Below, in pieces: positions 24,509 through 33,073 of a stretch of DNA of 41,011 bases. The notes under the pieces are model-generated. The model worked only from the letters and a program-made list of their open reading frames with translations, was not told the DNA's origin and made no database searches. The DNA is from an uncultured Prevotella sp. Its GTDB lineage: Bacteria; Bacteroidota; Bacteroidia; Bacteroidales; Bacteroidaceae. The DNA lies in contig ONYL01000015.1 of NCBI GenBank assembly GCA_900322035.1, positions 1-41,011 of the forward strand, in the 5' to 3' direction. Within the stretch, counting starts at the first letter, position 1. Each line of letters opens with the position of its first letter. The position numbers and the translations under genes were made by a program.

Positions 24509-24555
24509 TCTCAAAGAACAAAAAGAATTTATAAAATCTAATAAGTATCAACAAA

Positions 24556-26304
24556 ATGGAGAACAATGCAGAATTAATTGCCCAATGTGAGGTAAAGGCT
24601 AAACAATGGCTTTCACCGTCTTTTGATGAAGAGACGCGCCAGAGTGTGCAGCAGATGCTTGACAAGGCCGACAAGACAGACCTTATTGAAGCCTTCTACA
24701 AGAATCTCGAATTTGGTACGGGAGGTTTGCGTGGTATCATGGGTGCTGGCACCAACCGTATGAATGTCTACACTGTGGGCATGGCCACGCAAGGCTTTGC
24801 CAACTACTTGAAGAAAAATTTTGCAGACCGTAAGGAGATAAGCGTTGTCGTTTGCCACGACTGTCGGAATAATAGTCGTAAGTTTGCCGAGTCTGTTGCA
24901 GATGTCTTCTCTGCCAACGGTATTAAGGTTTACTTATTCGACGACATGCGTCCTACCCCTGAATGTTCTTTCGCTATTCGTCATTTAGGTTGCCAGGCAG
25001 GCGTAAATATCACAGCCAGTCACAATCCTAAAGAATACAATGGATATAAGGCATACTGGGAAGACGGCGCACAGGTGCTGGCTCCACACGATACCGGCAT
25101 CATCGACGAGGTAAACAAAGTGAAGGTTGAAGATGTCAAGTTTGGTGGCAACAAGGACTTGATTCAGATTATCGGTGCGGAAATCGACAAGATCTATCTT
25201 GACAAGATTCACACATTGTCCATCGACCCTGAGGTCATCAAGAGACAGCACGACCTGAAGATCGTTTACACGCCTCTGCACGGAACCGGAATGATGCTCA
25301 TCCCTCAGAGTCTGAAGCTTTGGGGATTCGACAATGTGCATTGCGTGAAAGAGCAAATGGTGAAAGATGGTAATTTCCCCACCGTTGTTTCTCCTAATCC
25401 AGAGAACGGAGAGGCTTTGGCATTGGCCATCCGTGACGCTAAGGCTCTTGACGCAGACATTGTAATGGCCTCAGATCCCGATGCTGACCGTGTGGGTATG
25501 GCCTGCAAGAACGACAAGGGTGAGTGGACTCTGATCAATGGTAATCAGACTTGCCTGATTTTCCTCTATTATATCATCACCAATCGTAAGGCAAAGGGAT
25601 TGATGAAGCCCAATGACTTCATTGTAAAGACCATTGTTACCACTGAGGTTATACGTAAGATTGCCGAGAAGCAGCACATCGAGTTGCGCGACTGCTACAC
25701 AGGTTTCAAGTGGATAGCCCGCGAGATTCGCCTCTCTGAGGGTAAGCAACAGTATATCGGTGGCGGTGAGGAAAGCTATGGGTTCCTGGCTGAAGACTTT
25801 GTAAGAGATAAGGATGCCGTTTCTGCTATGAGCCTGCTTGCAGAAATTTGCGCTTGGGCCAAGGATCAAGGCAAGACGCTCTATGATGTCCTGATGGATA
25901 TCTATTTGGAATATGGCTTCTCTAAGGAGGTTACCGTCAATGTTGTTCGTCCTGGAAAAGCTGGTGCTGACGAGATAAAGGCTATGATGGAAAACTTCCG
26001 CAAGAATCCTCCTACGGAATTGGGTGGCAGCAAGGTCATCACTTGGAAAGACTATGAGAAACTCGAGGCTCGCCATGCTGATGGCAGTGTGACGAAACTC
26101 GATATGCCAACTACAAGCAATGTGTTGCAATGGTTCTGCGACGACGATACAAAGGTGTCTGTCCGTCCTTCTGGAACTGAGCCTAAGATTAAGTTCTACA
26201 TTGAGGTGAAGGGCACGATGAAGTGTGCAGGCTGTTATGAGCGTTGCAGCAAGGAAGCAGATGAGAAAGTGGAAGCCATTAAAAAGACGCTGAATCTCGA
26301 TTGA
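24556..26304 (+). CDS. Phosphohexomutase (phosphoglucomutase/phosphomannomutase)
   Basis: A 582-residue cytoplasmic alpha-D-phosphohexomutase. The phosphoserine loop is ITASHNPKEYNGYK (~155-168), the metal-binding loop DPDADRVGMA (~312-321), the sugar-binding loop GGGEESYGF (~402-410) and the phosphate-binding loop VRPSGTEPKIKFY near the C-terminus. These four loops in order define the family; the size and the GGLRG segment near 55 fit the PGM2-like bacterial group interconverting glucose-1-P and glucose-6-P, possibly also mannose phosphates. Own promoter; a strong bidirectional terminator follows. The substrate cannot be fixed from sequence alone. Confidence 0.95.
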   Translation: MENNAELIAQCEVKAKQWLSPSFDEETRQSVQQMLDKADKTDLIEAFYKNLEFGTGGLRGIMGAGTNRMNVYTVGMATQGFANYLKKNFADRKEISVVVCHDCRNNSRKFAESVADVFSANGIKVYLFDDMRPTPECSFAIRHLGCQAGVNITASHNPKEYNGYKAYWEDGAQVLAPHDTGIIDEVNKVKVEDVKFGGNKDLIQIIGAEIDKIYLDKIHTLSIDPEVIKRQHDLKIVYTPLHGTGMMLIPQSLKLWGFDNVHCVKEQMVKDGNFPTVVSPNPENGEALALAIRDAKALDADIVMASDPDADRVGMACKNDKGEWTLINGNQTCLIFLYYIITNRKAKGLMKPNDFIVKTIVTTEVIRKIAEKQHIELRDCYTGFKWIAREIRLSEGKQQYIGGGEESYGFLAEDFVRDKDAVSAMSLLAEICAWAKDQGKTLYDVLMDIYLEYGFSKEVTVNVVRPGKAGADEIKAMMENFRKNPPTELGGSKVITWKDYEKLEARHADGSVTKLDMPTTSNVLQWFCDDDTKVSVRPSGTEPKIKFYIEVKGTMKCAGCYERCSKEADEKVEAIKKTLNLD

Positions 26305-26325
26305 TTCTTCGTCTGTTCTACAGAA

Positions 26326-26363
26326 AAAACGGGAGACAAGATTTCGATTTTGTCTCCCGTTTT
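26326..26363. terminator. Bidirectional terminator between the phosphohexomutase and GlsB-like genes
   Basis: A perfect 14-bp inverted repeat, AAAACGGGAGACAA (26326-26339) with TTGTCTCCCGTTTT (26350-26363), 10-nt loop, A-run and T-run at the ends; it serves both convergent genes. Confidence 0.92.
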
Positions 26364-26399
26364 CTAAATATGTTCTTTGCCTTCATAATGGCCAGTTGC

Positions 26400-26630
26400 T
26401 CAAGAAAGTTTGTTCCAAAGCCACAGCAACATGATGGCTCCAATAACTGACACGACAAAGTTGCCAATACTACCAGAGGCGGTGATACCCAGCCAGCCTA
26501 ATACCATTCCACCGAGCCATCCTCCTGCGATGCCTAATAGTAAATTGACAAAACAGCCGGAACCTTCTTTTTTGTAAATCTTGCTGGCTACGAAACCAGC
26601 CGCGATGCCTATGATAATATATCCAATCAT
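26400..26630 (-). CDS. GlsB/YeaQ/YmgE-type stress membrane protein
   Basis: A 76-residue, glycine-rich integral membrane protein starting MIGYIIIGIAAGFVASKIYKK, with three hydrophobic stretches and the family pattern GCFVNLLLGIAGGWLGGMVLGWLG. Members are small transglycosylase-associated or stress-response proteins of unknown mechanism. I chose the Met at 26630, 4 bp after the cyclophilin stop; the frame is open another 27 codons inside the cyclophilin gene, which is not family sequence. Probably co-transcribed and translationally coupled with the cyclophilin. Confidence 0.88.
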   Translation of the reverse strand: MIGYIIIGIAAGFVASKIYKKEGSGCFVNLLLGIAGGWLGGMVLGWLGITASGSIGNFVVSVIGAIMLLWLWNKLS

Positions 26631-26634
26631 AATT

Positions 26635-27336
26635 TTACTTGATGATAGTTGCTTTGATGATTCTGATATCTTCAACAGGGCGGTCGAATTCGTCCGTTTT
26701 TGAATAGTCAATGTCTTTTACGACATCGAGTCCGCTGATCACCTCGCCAAACACTGTGTATTGGCCATCCAAGTGCGGGGTTCCGCCCAAAGTGCGGTAG
26801 ACTTCCCTAATCTCAGGTGTTAACTTTACGGTGCCGTTCGTGCGTTTATCAATACCTTCTTGGCATTTATCGAGGTACGCATCGCTATGTGGCTGTCCCC
26901 AGACAATGTAGAATTGAGAGGAGCTCGATGATCTTTCCGGATTGTTGCTGTCTGGTTCGCGTGCTGCGGCCAGCGCCCCCCGCTTGTGAAATAGTTTAGG
27001 GAATCTGAATTCTGCCGGGATATTGTAGTTGGGAGAATATCCTCCCAGGCGATCGCCGGTCTTTGCGTGTCTTGTAGTAGAATCACCTGTCTGAATCATA
27101 AAATCGGCAATGACGCGGTGAAAGAGATTACCGTCATAGTATCCAGAGCGGACAAGCTTCATAAAATTATCACGATGTAGCGGTGTTTCGTTGTAGAGTC
27201 TAAGCAGAATGTTTCCTTTGCTTGTCTGCAACAATACTTCATGGCAAGAATCTTCAATCGCAGAAGTGGATTGTTCTTGTGCAGCGAGAGGGAGAGATAG
27301 TAAGAAGAGGAAAGATAATAATATTTGTTTTGTCAT
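26635..27336 (-). CDS. Secreted cyclophilin-type peptidyl-prolyl isomerase
   Basis: A 233-residue PPIase with an N-terminal signal peptide (MTKQILLSFLFLLSLPLAAQ), so it acts in the periplasm. The cyclophilin core runs from about 33 to 230: SGYYDGNLFHRVIADFMIQTGD is the active-site region with the catalytic Arg in FHRV, then SSSSSQFYIVWG (the QFxI motif) and the C-terminal VFGEVISGLDVVKDI. An insertion of about 35 residues (PHSDAYLDKCQEGIDKRTNG...) before the DGQYTVFGEV segment is typical of Bacteroidetes members. Catalyses cis-trans proline isomerisation in exported proteins. Confidence 0.94.
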   Translation of the reverse strand: MTKQILLSFLFLLSLPLAAQEQSTSAIEDSCHEVLLQTSKGNILLRLYNETPLHRDNFMKLVRSGYYDGNLFHRVIADFMIQTGDSTTRHAKTGDRLGGYSPNYNIPAEFRFPKLFHKRGALAAAREPDSNNPERSSSSSQFYIVWGQPHSDAYLDKCQEGIDKRTNGTVKLTPEIREVYRTLGGTPHLDGQYTVFGEVISGLDVVKDIDYSKTDEFDRPVEDIRIIKATIIK

Positions 27337-27454
27337 TATAGATACTTTAGCAAAAACGCTCTACTATTTTATGGCCACGAAAATCGCAAACCGTCCATGT
27401 TTAGGATGAAGATTTGTGAGATCCGTGGCTGATTTAAGAGTTTGAGCGTGTGGG

Positions 27455-28597
27455 TTAATAAACGTCTCCGTGCTTAACCTCATCCATATCCAGCTTCTTC
27501 TTGTCCATCGACCGCCAGGCATACCAGATATAAGCGAGTACAAAAGGTACCAATAGACTGACAATTGCCATTACTTGAAGGGTGAAGGGACTGGAAGAAC
27601 TGTTTTCGATAGTGAGTGAGCTTTGAAGGTCCGCTGTTGACGGATAGTAGGCTGTGTTGTTCCAGCCGGCCAACAGGAAAAGAGCCAACACCGTGAGAAC
27701 CGTACCTATACCTGAGGGCCAGATACCTTTCAGATAGTCGGTTTTCATGAGTGTTTTCCCTATACCATAGAGTACCAAAACCACCCCAACTATGAAAACC
27801 AAGGCAACAGGCCACAGCGTAACAAGGTTATTGAAGTACTTGAGCGGTTGCATGAAGATGACTCCTGTGTTCGGGTCGTAGGCAAAACCGTCCTTGAGCA
27901 TCGTGCGGATGACGAAAGCCAGGAAAAATACCAGGAAAACAATGGTGTTGGTAAGCACTTCCTTTCGACAACGCTTGCGCATGGTCTCGTTGTCTACATT
28001 ATTAATAAGGTATAAGGTGCCGAGAATGCGTGCCAGGAACAGGACGGCCAGCCCGAGAACTACGTTCCATATATCGAGCAGTGCATCCAGCCCGTAACTT
28101 GCGTTAGCCCAACGGCTGACAGCAGGGCCGGCGGCGAGAGTGAGATTCTGCTTGTCGATGAAGAAATTGCTTCCGTCGAAAAAAGTTGCGACGGCTCCGC
28201 CTAACAACAGCGGGCCAACGATGCCGTTGATGACAAGGCAAACCTGAAATGTTCGGACACCAAGAAGATTTCCAAGTTTGTTTTGGAACTCATAGCTCAC
28301 GGCTTGAATGACGAATGAAAACAAGATAATCATCCAGAGCCAGTAGGCACCGCCGAAACTGGTGCTGTAGAAAAGAGGGAACGATGCAAAAAAGCCGCCA
28401 CCAAAGGTGACTAAAGTGGTAAATGTGAATTCCCACTTACGGCCTGTAGAGTTGATGAGCAGGCGGCGCTCGTCGGCATTTTTACCTAATTGAAATATCA
28501 TGGAGTTGGCACCCTGCACGAAGAGCAGGAATACCAGGAGTCCTCCCAAAAGACTGATGATGAACCACCAATATTGTTGCAAAAACAGATAACTCAT
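27455..28597 (-). CDS. cydB: Cytochrome bd oxidase subunit II
   Basis: A 380-residue inner-membrane subunit of the cytochrome bd quinol oxidase, with about eight hydrophobic helices. Start chosen at MSYLFLQQYWWFIISLLGG; the frame is open 22 codons upstream, overlapping cydA, but that part is polar and non-family. Recognisable are GQ-like FVQGANSMI, GRKWEFTFTTLVTFGGGFFASFPLFYS and the final VLAYIWYAWRSMDKKKLDMDE. It lies 19 bp after cydA. Together they give microaerobic respiration and oxygen scavenging, consistent with the nearby peroxide defence in a largely anaerobic bacterium. Confidence 0.95.
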   Translation of the reverse strand: MSYLFLQQYWWFIISLLGGLLVFLLFVQGANSMIFQLGKNADERRLLINSTGRKWEFTFTTLVTFGGGFFASFPLFYSTSFGGAYWLWMIILFSFVIQAVSYEFQNKLGNLLGVRTFQVCLVINGIVGPLLLGGAVATFFDGSNFFIDKQNLTLAAGPAVSRWANASYGLDALLDIWNVVLGLAVLFLARILGTLYLINNVDNETMRKRCRKEVLTNTIVFLVFFLAFVIRTMLKDGFAYDPNTGVIFMQPLKYFNNLVTLWPVALVFIVGVVLVLYGIGKTLMKTDYLKGIWPSGIGTVLTVLALFLLAGWNNTAYYPSTADLQSSLTIENSSSSPFTLQVMAIVSLLVPFVLAYIWYAWRSMDKKKLDMDEVKHGDVY

Positions 28598-28616
28598 AAT
28601 TGTTAATGATAGGTTA

Positions 28617-30218
28617 TTAATTGGATGCAGTAGATAATGCTTCTTCTGAATGTTCCGGCCCACGCTTGATCTGCTTGCAGAGGATATTGATCTCTACGAT
28701 AAGCATAGTGGTGAACAAAGCCAAGAAGATAAAGAAGGTTATGGCAACGCTTCCGCTTTGAATATTAGAAATGGCGGCCCAGGTGGGTAGCATGTCTTGT
28801 ATAGTCCATGGTTGGCGTCCAAGCTCTGCCACGACCCATCCGCTTTCAGAGGCAATGTAAGCCAAGGGAATGAGAAGAATTGCAAAGCGATGAAGCCAGG
28901 GAAACTTTTCGAAGTTCTTGCTGCGATAGCAAAGATGGAGCGTAAGGAGGAAGAAAAGGATGAAAAGACATCCCATGCCTACCATGATGCGGAAACACCA
29001 GAAATTGAGGGGTATGAAGGGCACAATGTCGTCGGGCGACTCTACGAAACCATAGCCGTAGTAAGGCATCGTGGCCTGCAGGTCTTTTTTAAGGGCGGCA
29101 ATCTTGTTTGCGTCTTGGTACTTGCCAGACGTACTTTTCATCAATTCCCGATATTCCTTAAGCGTTGCCATGGCCTTCTTGCCGAGCTCCATTTTTTCTT
29201 TCACGCTCAATACTTTCTCACCGGTATTTGATGTGTAGCCTTTCAGAATGTCATTCACGCCAGGTACATAACCATCAAAGTCATGCGTGGCGAGAAACGA
29301 TAGCATTTTCGGAATTCCTATGCGCAAGGGTGGTTCTGCTTCGTTGGCATAATCCGCCTGCTTAAACGGATTCACCCACGCTACGGCAGCAAGACTCTGG
29401 CTATTGCCACCATTGTACAGGGCTTCCATAGCAGCTAATTTCATCGGCTGTTTTTGAGAAACTTGATAAGCTGAATTGTCACCTGTAAAGGCGGCTAAGA
29501 GGGAGGCTACCAAGCCAACGATGCTGCCAATCTTAATGCTTTCCAATGCAAGTTTCTGCTCACGATTGCGTAACAAGTACCAGCAGCCTACGCCCACTGT
29601 AAAAACCGCACCGATAATCCATGCCGATGTAACAGTGTGGCAGAATTTGTCTACGGCGACAGGCGAGAGAGCAACGTCGGCAAAAGAAGTCATCTCGAAT
29701 CGCATGGTGTCTGGGTTGAAGGTCTGTCCGATGGGATATTGCATCCATGCATTGGCCACCAAAATCCACCATGCTGATATTGTGGCGCCAAGTCCTGTCA
29801 GCCAAGTGGAGGCAAGGTGAAATCCTGGAGAAACTTTTTTCCAGCCAAAGAACATCACGGCGACGAATGTCGACTCCATGAAGAAAGCTACGATTCCTTC
29901 GATGGCCAAAGGGGCACCAAAGATGTCGCCCACAAACCAGCTATAGTTACTCCAGTTGGTTCCAAACTCGAATTCCAAAATGATACCTGTGGCAACACCC
30001 ATGGCGAAGTTGACACCAAAGAGTCGTTGCCAGAATCGTGCTGCATCTTTCCAGAAGGCTTTGCGGGTACGATAGTAGCAAGTTTCCACGATACCCATGA
30101 TGACTGCGAGTCCCAATGTCAACGGTACAAAGAGCCAATGGTAGATGGCTGTCAGGGCAAACTGGGCCCTCGACCAGTCAACACTGGCGGACATCGTTTC
30201 CAATAAAAGATTTGTCAT
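28617..30218 (-). CDS. cydA: Cytochrome bd oxidase subunit I
   Basis: A 533-residue multi-pass haem protein that oxidises quinol and reduces oxygen to water. The N-terminal SRAQFALTAIYHWLFVPLTLG carries the haem b595 ligand; if translation begins at the ninth codon (30194), this His is residue 19, as in E. coli. GRQPW in the segment WVVAELGRQPWTIQDMLPT is the conserved GRQPW motif near the end of the Q-loop. The region between about 255 and 400 (Q-loop, soluble) is hydrophilic and contains a long inserted helix. Middle gene of DUF4492-cydA-cydB. Confidence 0.95.
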   Translation of the reverse strand: MTNLLLETMSASVDWSRAQFALTAIYHWLFVPLTLGLAVIMGIVETCYYRTRKAFWKDAARFWQRLFGVNFAMGVATGIILEFEFGTNWSNYSWFVGDIFGAPLAIEGIVAFFMESTFVAVMFFGWKKVSPGFHLASTWLTGLGATISAWWILVANAWMQYPIGQTFNPDTMRFEMTSFADVALSPVAVDKFCHTVTSAWIIGAVFTVGVGCWYLLRNREQKLALESIKIGSIVGLVASLLAAFTGDNSAYQVSQKQPMKLAAMEALYNGGNSQSLAAVAWVNPFKQADYANEAEPPLRIGIPKMLSFLATHDFDGYVPGVNDILKGYTSNTGEKVLSVKEKMELGKKAMATLKEYRELMKSTSGKYQDANKIAALKKDLQATMPYYGYGFVESPDDIVPFIPLNFWCFRIMVGMGCLFILFFLLTLHLCYRSKNFEKFPWLHRFAILLIPLAYIASESGWVVAELGRQPWTIQDMLPTWAAISNIQSGSVAITFFIFLALFTTMLIVEINILCKQIKRGPEHSEEALSTASN

Positions 30219-30282
30219 AGTAATCGAAGTTTATTTTGTTTAAAGTTATATTTTATAGATGATTATTCTGTTTTGAAAATGG

Positions 30283-30516
30283 TTATTCCGCGATTTTCTC
30301 AGCGTTGTGTTCCAATTGTTGTTCAACATAAGAAGCCTCTTGTCCCTTTGGAGCATTCTGCTTGATGATATTGGGAAAGAAGAATAGCTTCAAGATGAAG
30401 AAAATGATAAACAACTTAATAAGGATCACCATCCACAGGGTTTTCCCAACGGTCATGCTTCTGAATCCACTGTAATATAAGTCCCATATTTTGTAAACTA
30501 AATTATTTTTTTCCAT
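30283..30516 (-). CDS. DUF4492 single-pass membrane protein, first gene of the cyd operon
   Basis: A 77-residue protein starting MEKNNLVYKIWDLYYSGFRSM, with one hydrophobic helix (about 27-48, ILIKLFIIFFILKLFFFP) and a polar tail. It resembles DUF4492, a small Bacteroidetes and Epsilonproteobacteria family found next to cydAB. It lies 64 bp upstream of cydA on the same strand. By analogy to the small accessory subunits CydX and CydH of bd oxidases, it may be an accessory or assembly subunit; that is inference. The frame extends 11 codons upstream, but the Met chosen begins the conserved part. Confidence 0.85.
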   Translation of the reverse strand: MEKNNLVYKIWDLYYSGFRSMTVGKTLWMVILIKLFIIFFILKLFFFPNIIKQNAPKGQEASYVEQQLEHNAEKIAE

Positions 30517-30624
30517 TTCTTGTTTAGATTTTGAGGGTAAAGTTAGCAAAAAAAAGTTACAGTTGTTCTATTTTTCCCGAAAAATATAAAAAAAAAAACT
30601 CAGAACGGTTTCGTTGGATAAATT

Positions 30625-30656
30625 TTTGGCAGGACGCTATTATTTTATTAATTTTG
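30625..30656 (+). promoter_or_regulatory. Promoter of the export operon
   Basis: TTTG (30625-30628), 20-bp spacer, TAATTTTG (30649-30656). The ATG at 30688 is 31 bp downstream. It is divergent from the cyd operon and probably drives all five rightward genes to the terminator at 36528-36564. Confidence 0.75.
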
Positions 30657-30687
30657 CCGTGTTTCATAATCAAACGCTAAACAAAAC

Positions 30688-31569
30688 ATGAGTGCTATAA
30701 ACAAAAAACTACTCGCGGTGTTTGTCATTATATGTCTTCTGTTGGTGGGAGGACTCTGTTATATGGGCTTCAATCTTCGCCAACAGCGAAAGGCAAATGC
30801 CGACATGCAGCAATTGGCTGAGCTGGACAAACAGGAAATGGAAAATGAGTACCAGCAATTCTCTGACCAGTACAGTGAGATGAAAACTCACGTCACCAAT
30901 GATTCGCTGATATCTCAGCTGACCGCCGAGCAAGAGAAGACCGAACGTCTGTTGGCGGAGTTGAAGCGCACAAAGAGTTCGGATGCCCGAGAGATTGCCC
31001 GTCTGAAGAGAGAATTGGCAACGGTCAGGGCCGTGTTGAGAAGTTATGTCATCCAGATCGACTCCCTTAATCAAGCCAATGGCCGTTTGACCGCAGAGAA
31101 TACCCGTGTGAAGGGTCAGTATGAGGAAGCCACTCGGCAAATTGAGGGCTTGAATACGGAAAAGGCCTCTTTGTCTGAACAGGTGGCCATTGCCTCCCAG
31201 CTCGATGCCAATGGAATCCAAATGCATCTTTTGAACAAGAATAATAAAGCGAAGGACAAGATTTCAAAGGCCCGTACTATCCAGGTGAATTTCAACATAG
31301 CCAAGAATGTCACGGCCAAGACGGGCATGAAGACGGTCTATGTGCGCATCATGTCACCTGCGGGCAATATTATCGGCGGTGGTGTCAGCTTCCCTTATGA
31401 AAACAAAACGTTGGCTGGCACGATGAAGAAAACGATAGAATATAATGGTGGAGAAACGGCAGTTTCGTTGTATGTGCCCGTCTCTCAGACTTTGAGCGCA
31501 GGCACTTATCAGGTGAGCGTCTTTGCCGAAGGAAATATGATTGGAAGTAAGAATTTTATGTTTAGGTAG
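30688..31569 (+). CDS. Membrane-anchored coiled-coil protein of unknown function
   Basis: A 293-residue protein not assigned to a named family. An N-terminal hydrophobic helix (about 8-28) should anchor it in the inner membrane. Residues ~33-175 are a long heptad-rich coiled coil (RKANADMQQLAELDKQ..., EIARLKRELATVRAVLR, RLTAENTRVKG). The last ~105 residues form a compact, probably beta-sandwich domain (ARTIQVNFNIAKNVTA, YVRIMSPAGNIIGGG, GTYQVSVFAEGNMIGSKNF) facing the periplasm. Its stop codon TAG is immediately followed by the tolC ATG, so it belongs to the export operon. A structural role linking inner membrane and periplasm is a guess. Confidence 0.8.
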   Translation: MSAINKKLLAVFVIICLLLVGGLCYMGFNLRQQRKANADMQQLAELDKQEMENEYQQFSDQYSEMKTHVTNDSLISQLTAEQEKTERLLAELKRTKSSDAREIARLKRELATVRAVLRSYVIQIDSLNQANGRLTAENTRVKGQYEEATRQIEGLNTEKASLSEQVAIASQLDANGIQMHLLNKNNKAKDKISKARTIQVNFNIAKNVTAKTGMKTVYVRIMSPAGNIIGGGVSFPYENKTLAGTMKKTIEYNGGETAVSLYVPVSQTLSAGTYQVSVFAEGNMIGSKNFMFR

Positions 31570-33042
31570 ATGAGGAAGATTGTATTAGCCGTTTTGGCCT
31601 GCCTTGCGCTTCCTGCATCCGCACAGCGTCTACTGACGCTTGACAGCTGCAGAACATTGGCCCTACGTAATAATAAACAGCTCATTGCAACGCGTAAGAG
31701 TAAAGAAGTGGCCTACAATACCCGAAAGGCCATGCGTACAAATTACCTCCCCAAAGTGGATGCTTTGGGAGGTTATCAGTACACTTCTAAGGAAATTTCT
31801 CTGCTCAATAAGAGAACGAAACAAACGCTGTCTTCTTTGGGTACGAGCTCGGTAGCGAGTGTGACTAATTTATTGACAAACCTTGTGCAGTCGGGTACTG
31901 TCAGTCAGGAAATGGCTCAACAGTTGGGTGGTCTGCTGTCAAAGGCCTCTGGCGTTTTTGAGCAGGGCGGTAACGCTATCGGCCAGCGATTGGTTGACGC
32001 TTTTAAGACAGACACCAAAAACTTCTGGTCGGGCACTGTTATGGCGCGCCAGCCCCTATATATGGGTGGGGCCATTATCGCTGCTAATAAAATGGCGGAT
32101 ATTGGAGAGAAGATGGCTGCCAACAATGAGGATCTCGTTACCCAAAATACACTCTACAGCATAGACCAGACTTACTGGACGACTGTTTCTTTGAGACAAA
32201 AGGAGAAACTTGCCTACAGCTATCGGGATCTTGTGAAAAAATTAGACGATGATGTCAAAAAGATGATCGCCCAAGGAGTGGCGACAAAGGCCGATGGGCT
32301 GAGGGTGGACGTGAAGGTCAATGAGGCAGAGATGCAAATCGTACAGGTGGAAGACGGACTTGTGCTTGCGAAAATGCTTCTTTGCCAACTTTGCGGGTTG
32401 CCTTTGGAGGAAGACATCATGCTGGCGGATGAGAATAAAAACACTCTTGATACGGATGCTTACGGGGTGTTAGCCCCACAGGACTCAACCTACGACGAAC
32501 GCCCCGAGGTAAGGCTGTTCCAGAATGCGGTAGAGATGAGTGAGCAGAACACGAAACTTGTCCTGGCACAGTATCTGCCCCACGTGCTGCTCACCGGTGG
32601 GTATATGATTTCAAATCCCAATCTTTGGGATGGATTCAACCGACGGTTCTCAGGAGTGTGGAATGTTGGCGTTACACTTACCGTCCCCGTGTGGAACTGG
32701 ATGGAGAGCAAATACAAAATCAGAGGCTCTAAAGCCACGACAACGATATCGCGCCTGAATCTTGCTGATCTGGAAGAAAAAATCCATCTTCAGGCCACTC
32801 AGGCTCGGTTTAAAATAAAAGAGGCATACAAGCGCCTAAATATGACGAAGAGCAACTTGAACAGTGCTGATGAAAACTTGCGCTGTGCCAACGTTGGATT
32901 CAAGGAAGGTGTGATGGATGTTACGGATGTTATGGCAGCCCAAACAGCTTGGCAAAAGGCACAAAGTGACAAAATAGACGCCGAGGTGGATGTGAAGCTT
33001 TCTCAAGTTGAGTTGCAAAAAGCCTTGGGCAGGTTAAGATAA
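31570..33042 (+). CDS. TolC-family outer-membrane efflux protein
   Basis: A 490-residue outer-membrane channel with a cleaved signal peptide (MRKIVLAVLACLALPASAQ). Two OEP repeats are visible: the first begins LTLDSCRTLALRNNKQL with YLPKVDALGGYQY, the second contains QNAVEMSEQNTKLVLAQYLPHVLLTGGY and ends with LRCANVGFKEGVMDVTDVMAAQTAWQ. The first half has a longer-than-usual insert (about residues 75-145) with Ser/Gly-rich sequence. It forms the outer-membrane exit of the tripartite exporter encoded by this operon, 31 bp upstream of the HlyD gene. Confidence 0.93.
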   Translation: MRKIVLAVLACLALPASAQRLLTLDSCRTLALRNNKQLIATRKSKEVAYNTRKAMRTNYLPKVDALGGYQYTSKEISLLNKRTKQTLSSLGTSSVASVTNLLTNLVQSGTVSQEMAQQLGGLLSKASGVFEQGGNAIGQRLVDAFKTDTKNFWSGTVMARQPLYMGGAIIAANKMADIGEKMAANNEDLVTQNTLYSIDQTYWTTVSLRQKEKLAYSYRDLVKKLDDDVKKMIAQGVATKADGLRVDVKVNEAEMQIVQVEDGLVLAKMLLCQLCGLPLEEDIMLADENKNTLDTDAYGVLAPQDSTYDERPEVRLFQNAVEMSEQNTKLVLAQYLPHVLLTGGYMISNPNLWDGFNRRFSGVWNVGVTLTVPVWNWMESKYKIRGSKATTTISRLNLADLEEKIHLQATQARFKIKEAYKRLNMTKSNLNSADENLRCANVGFKEGVMDVTDVMAAQTAWQKAQSDKIDAEVDVKLSQVELQKALGRLR

Positions 33043-33073
33043 TAAAATGTTTCGAATTTTAATATAGATTGTC

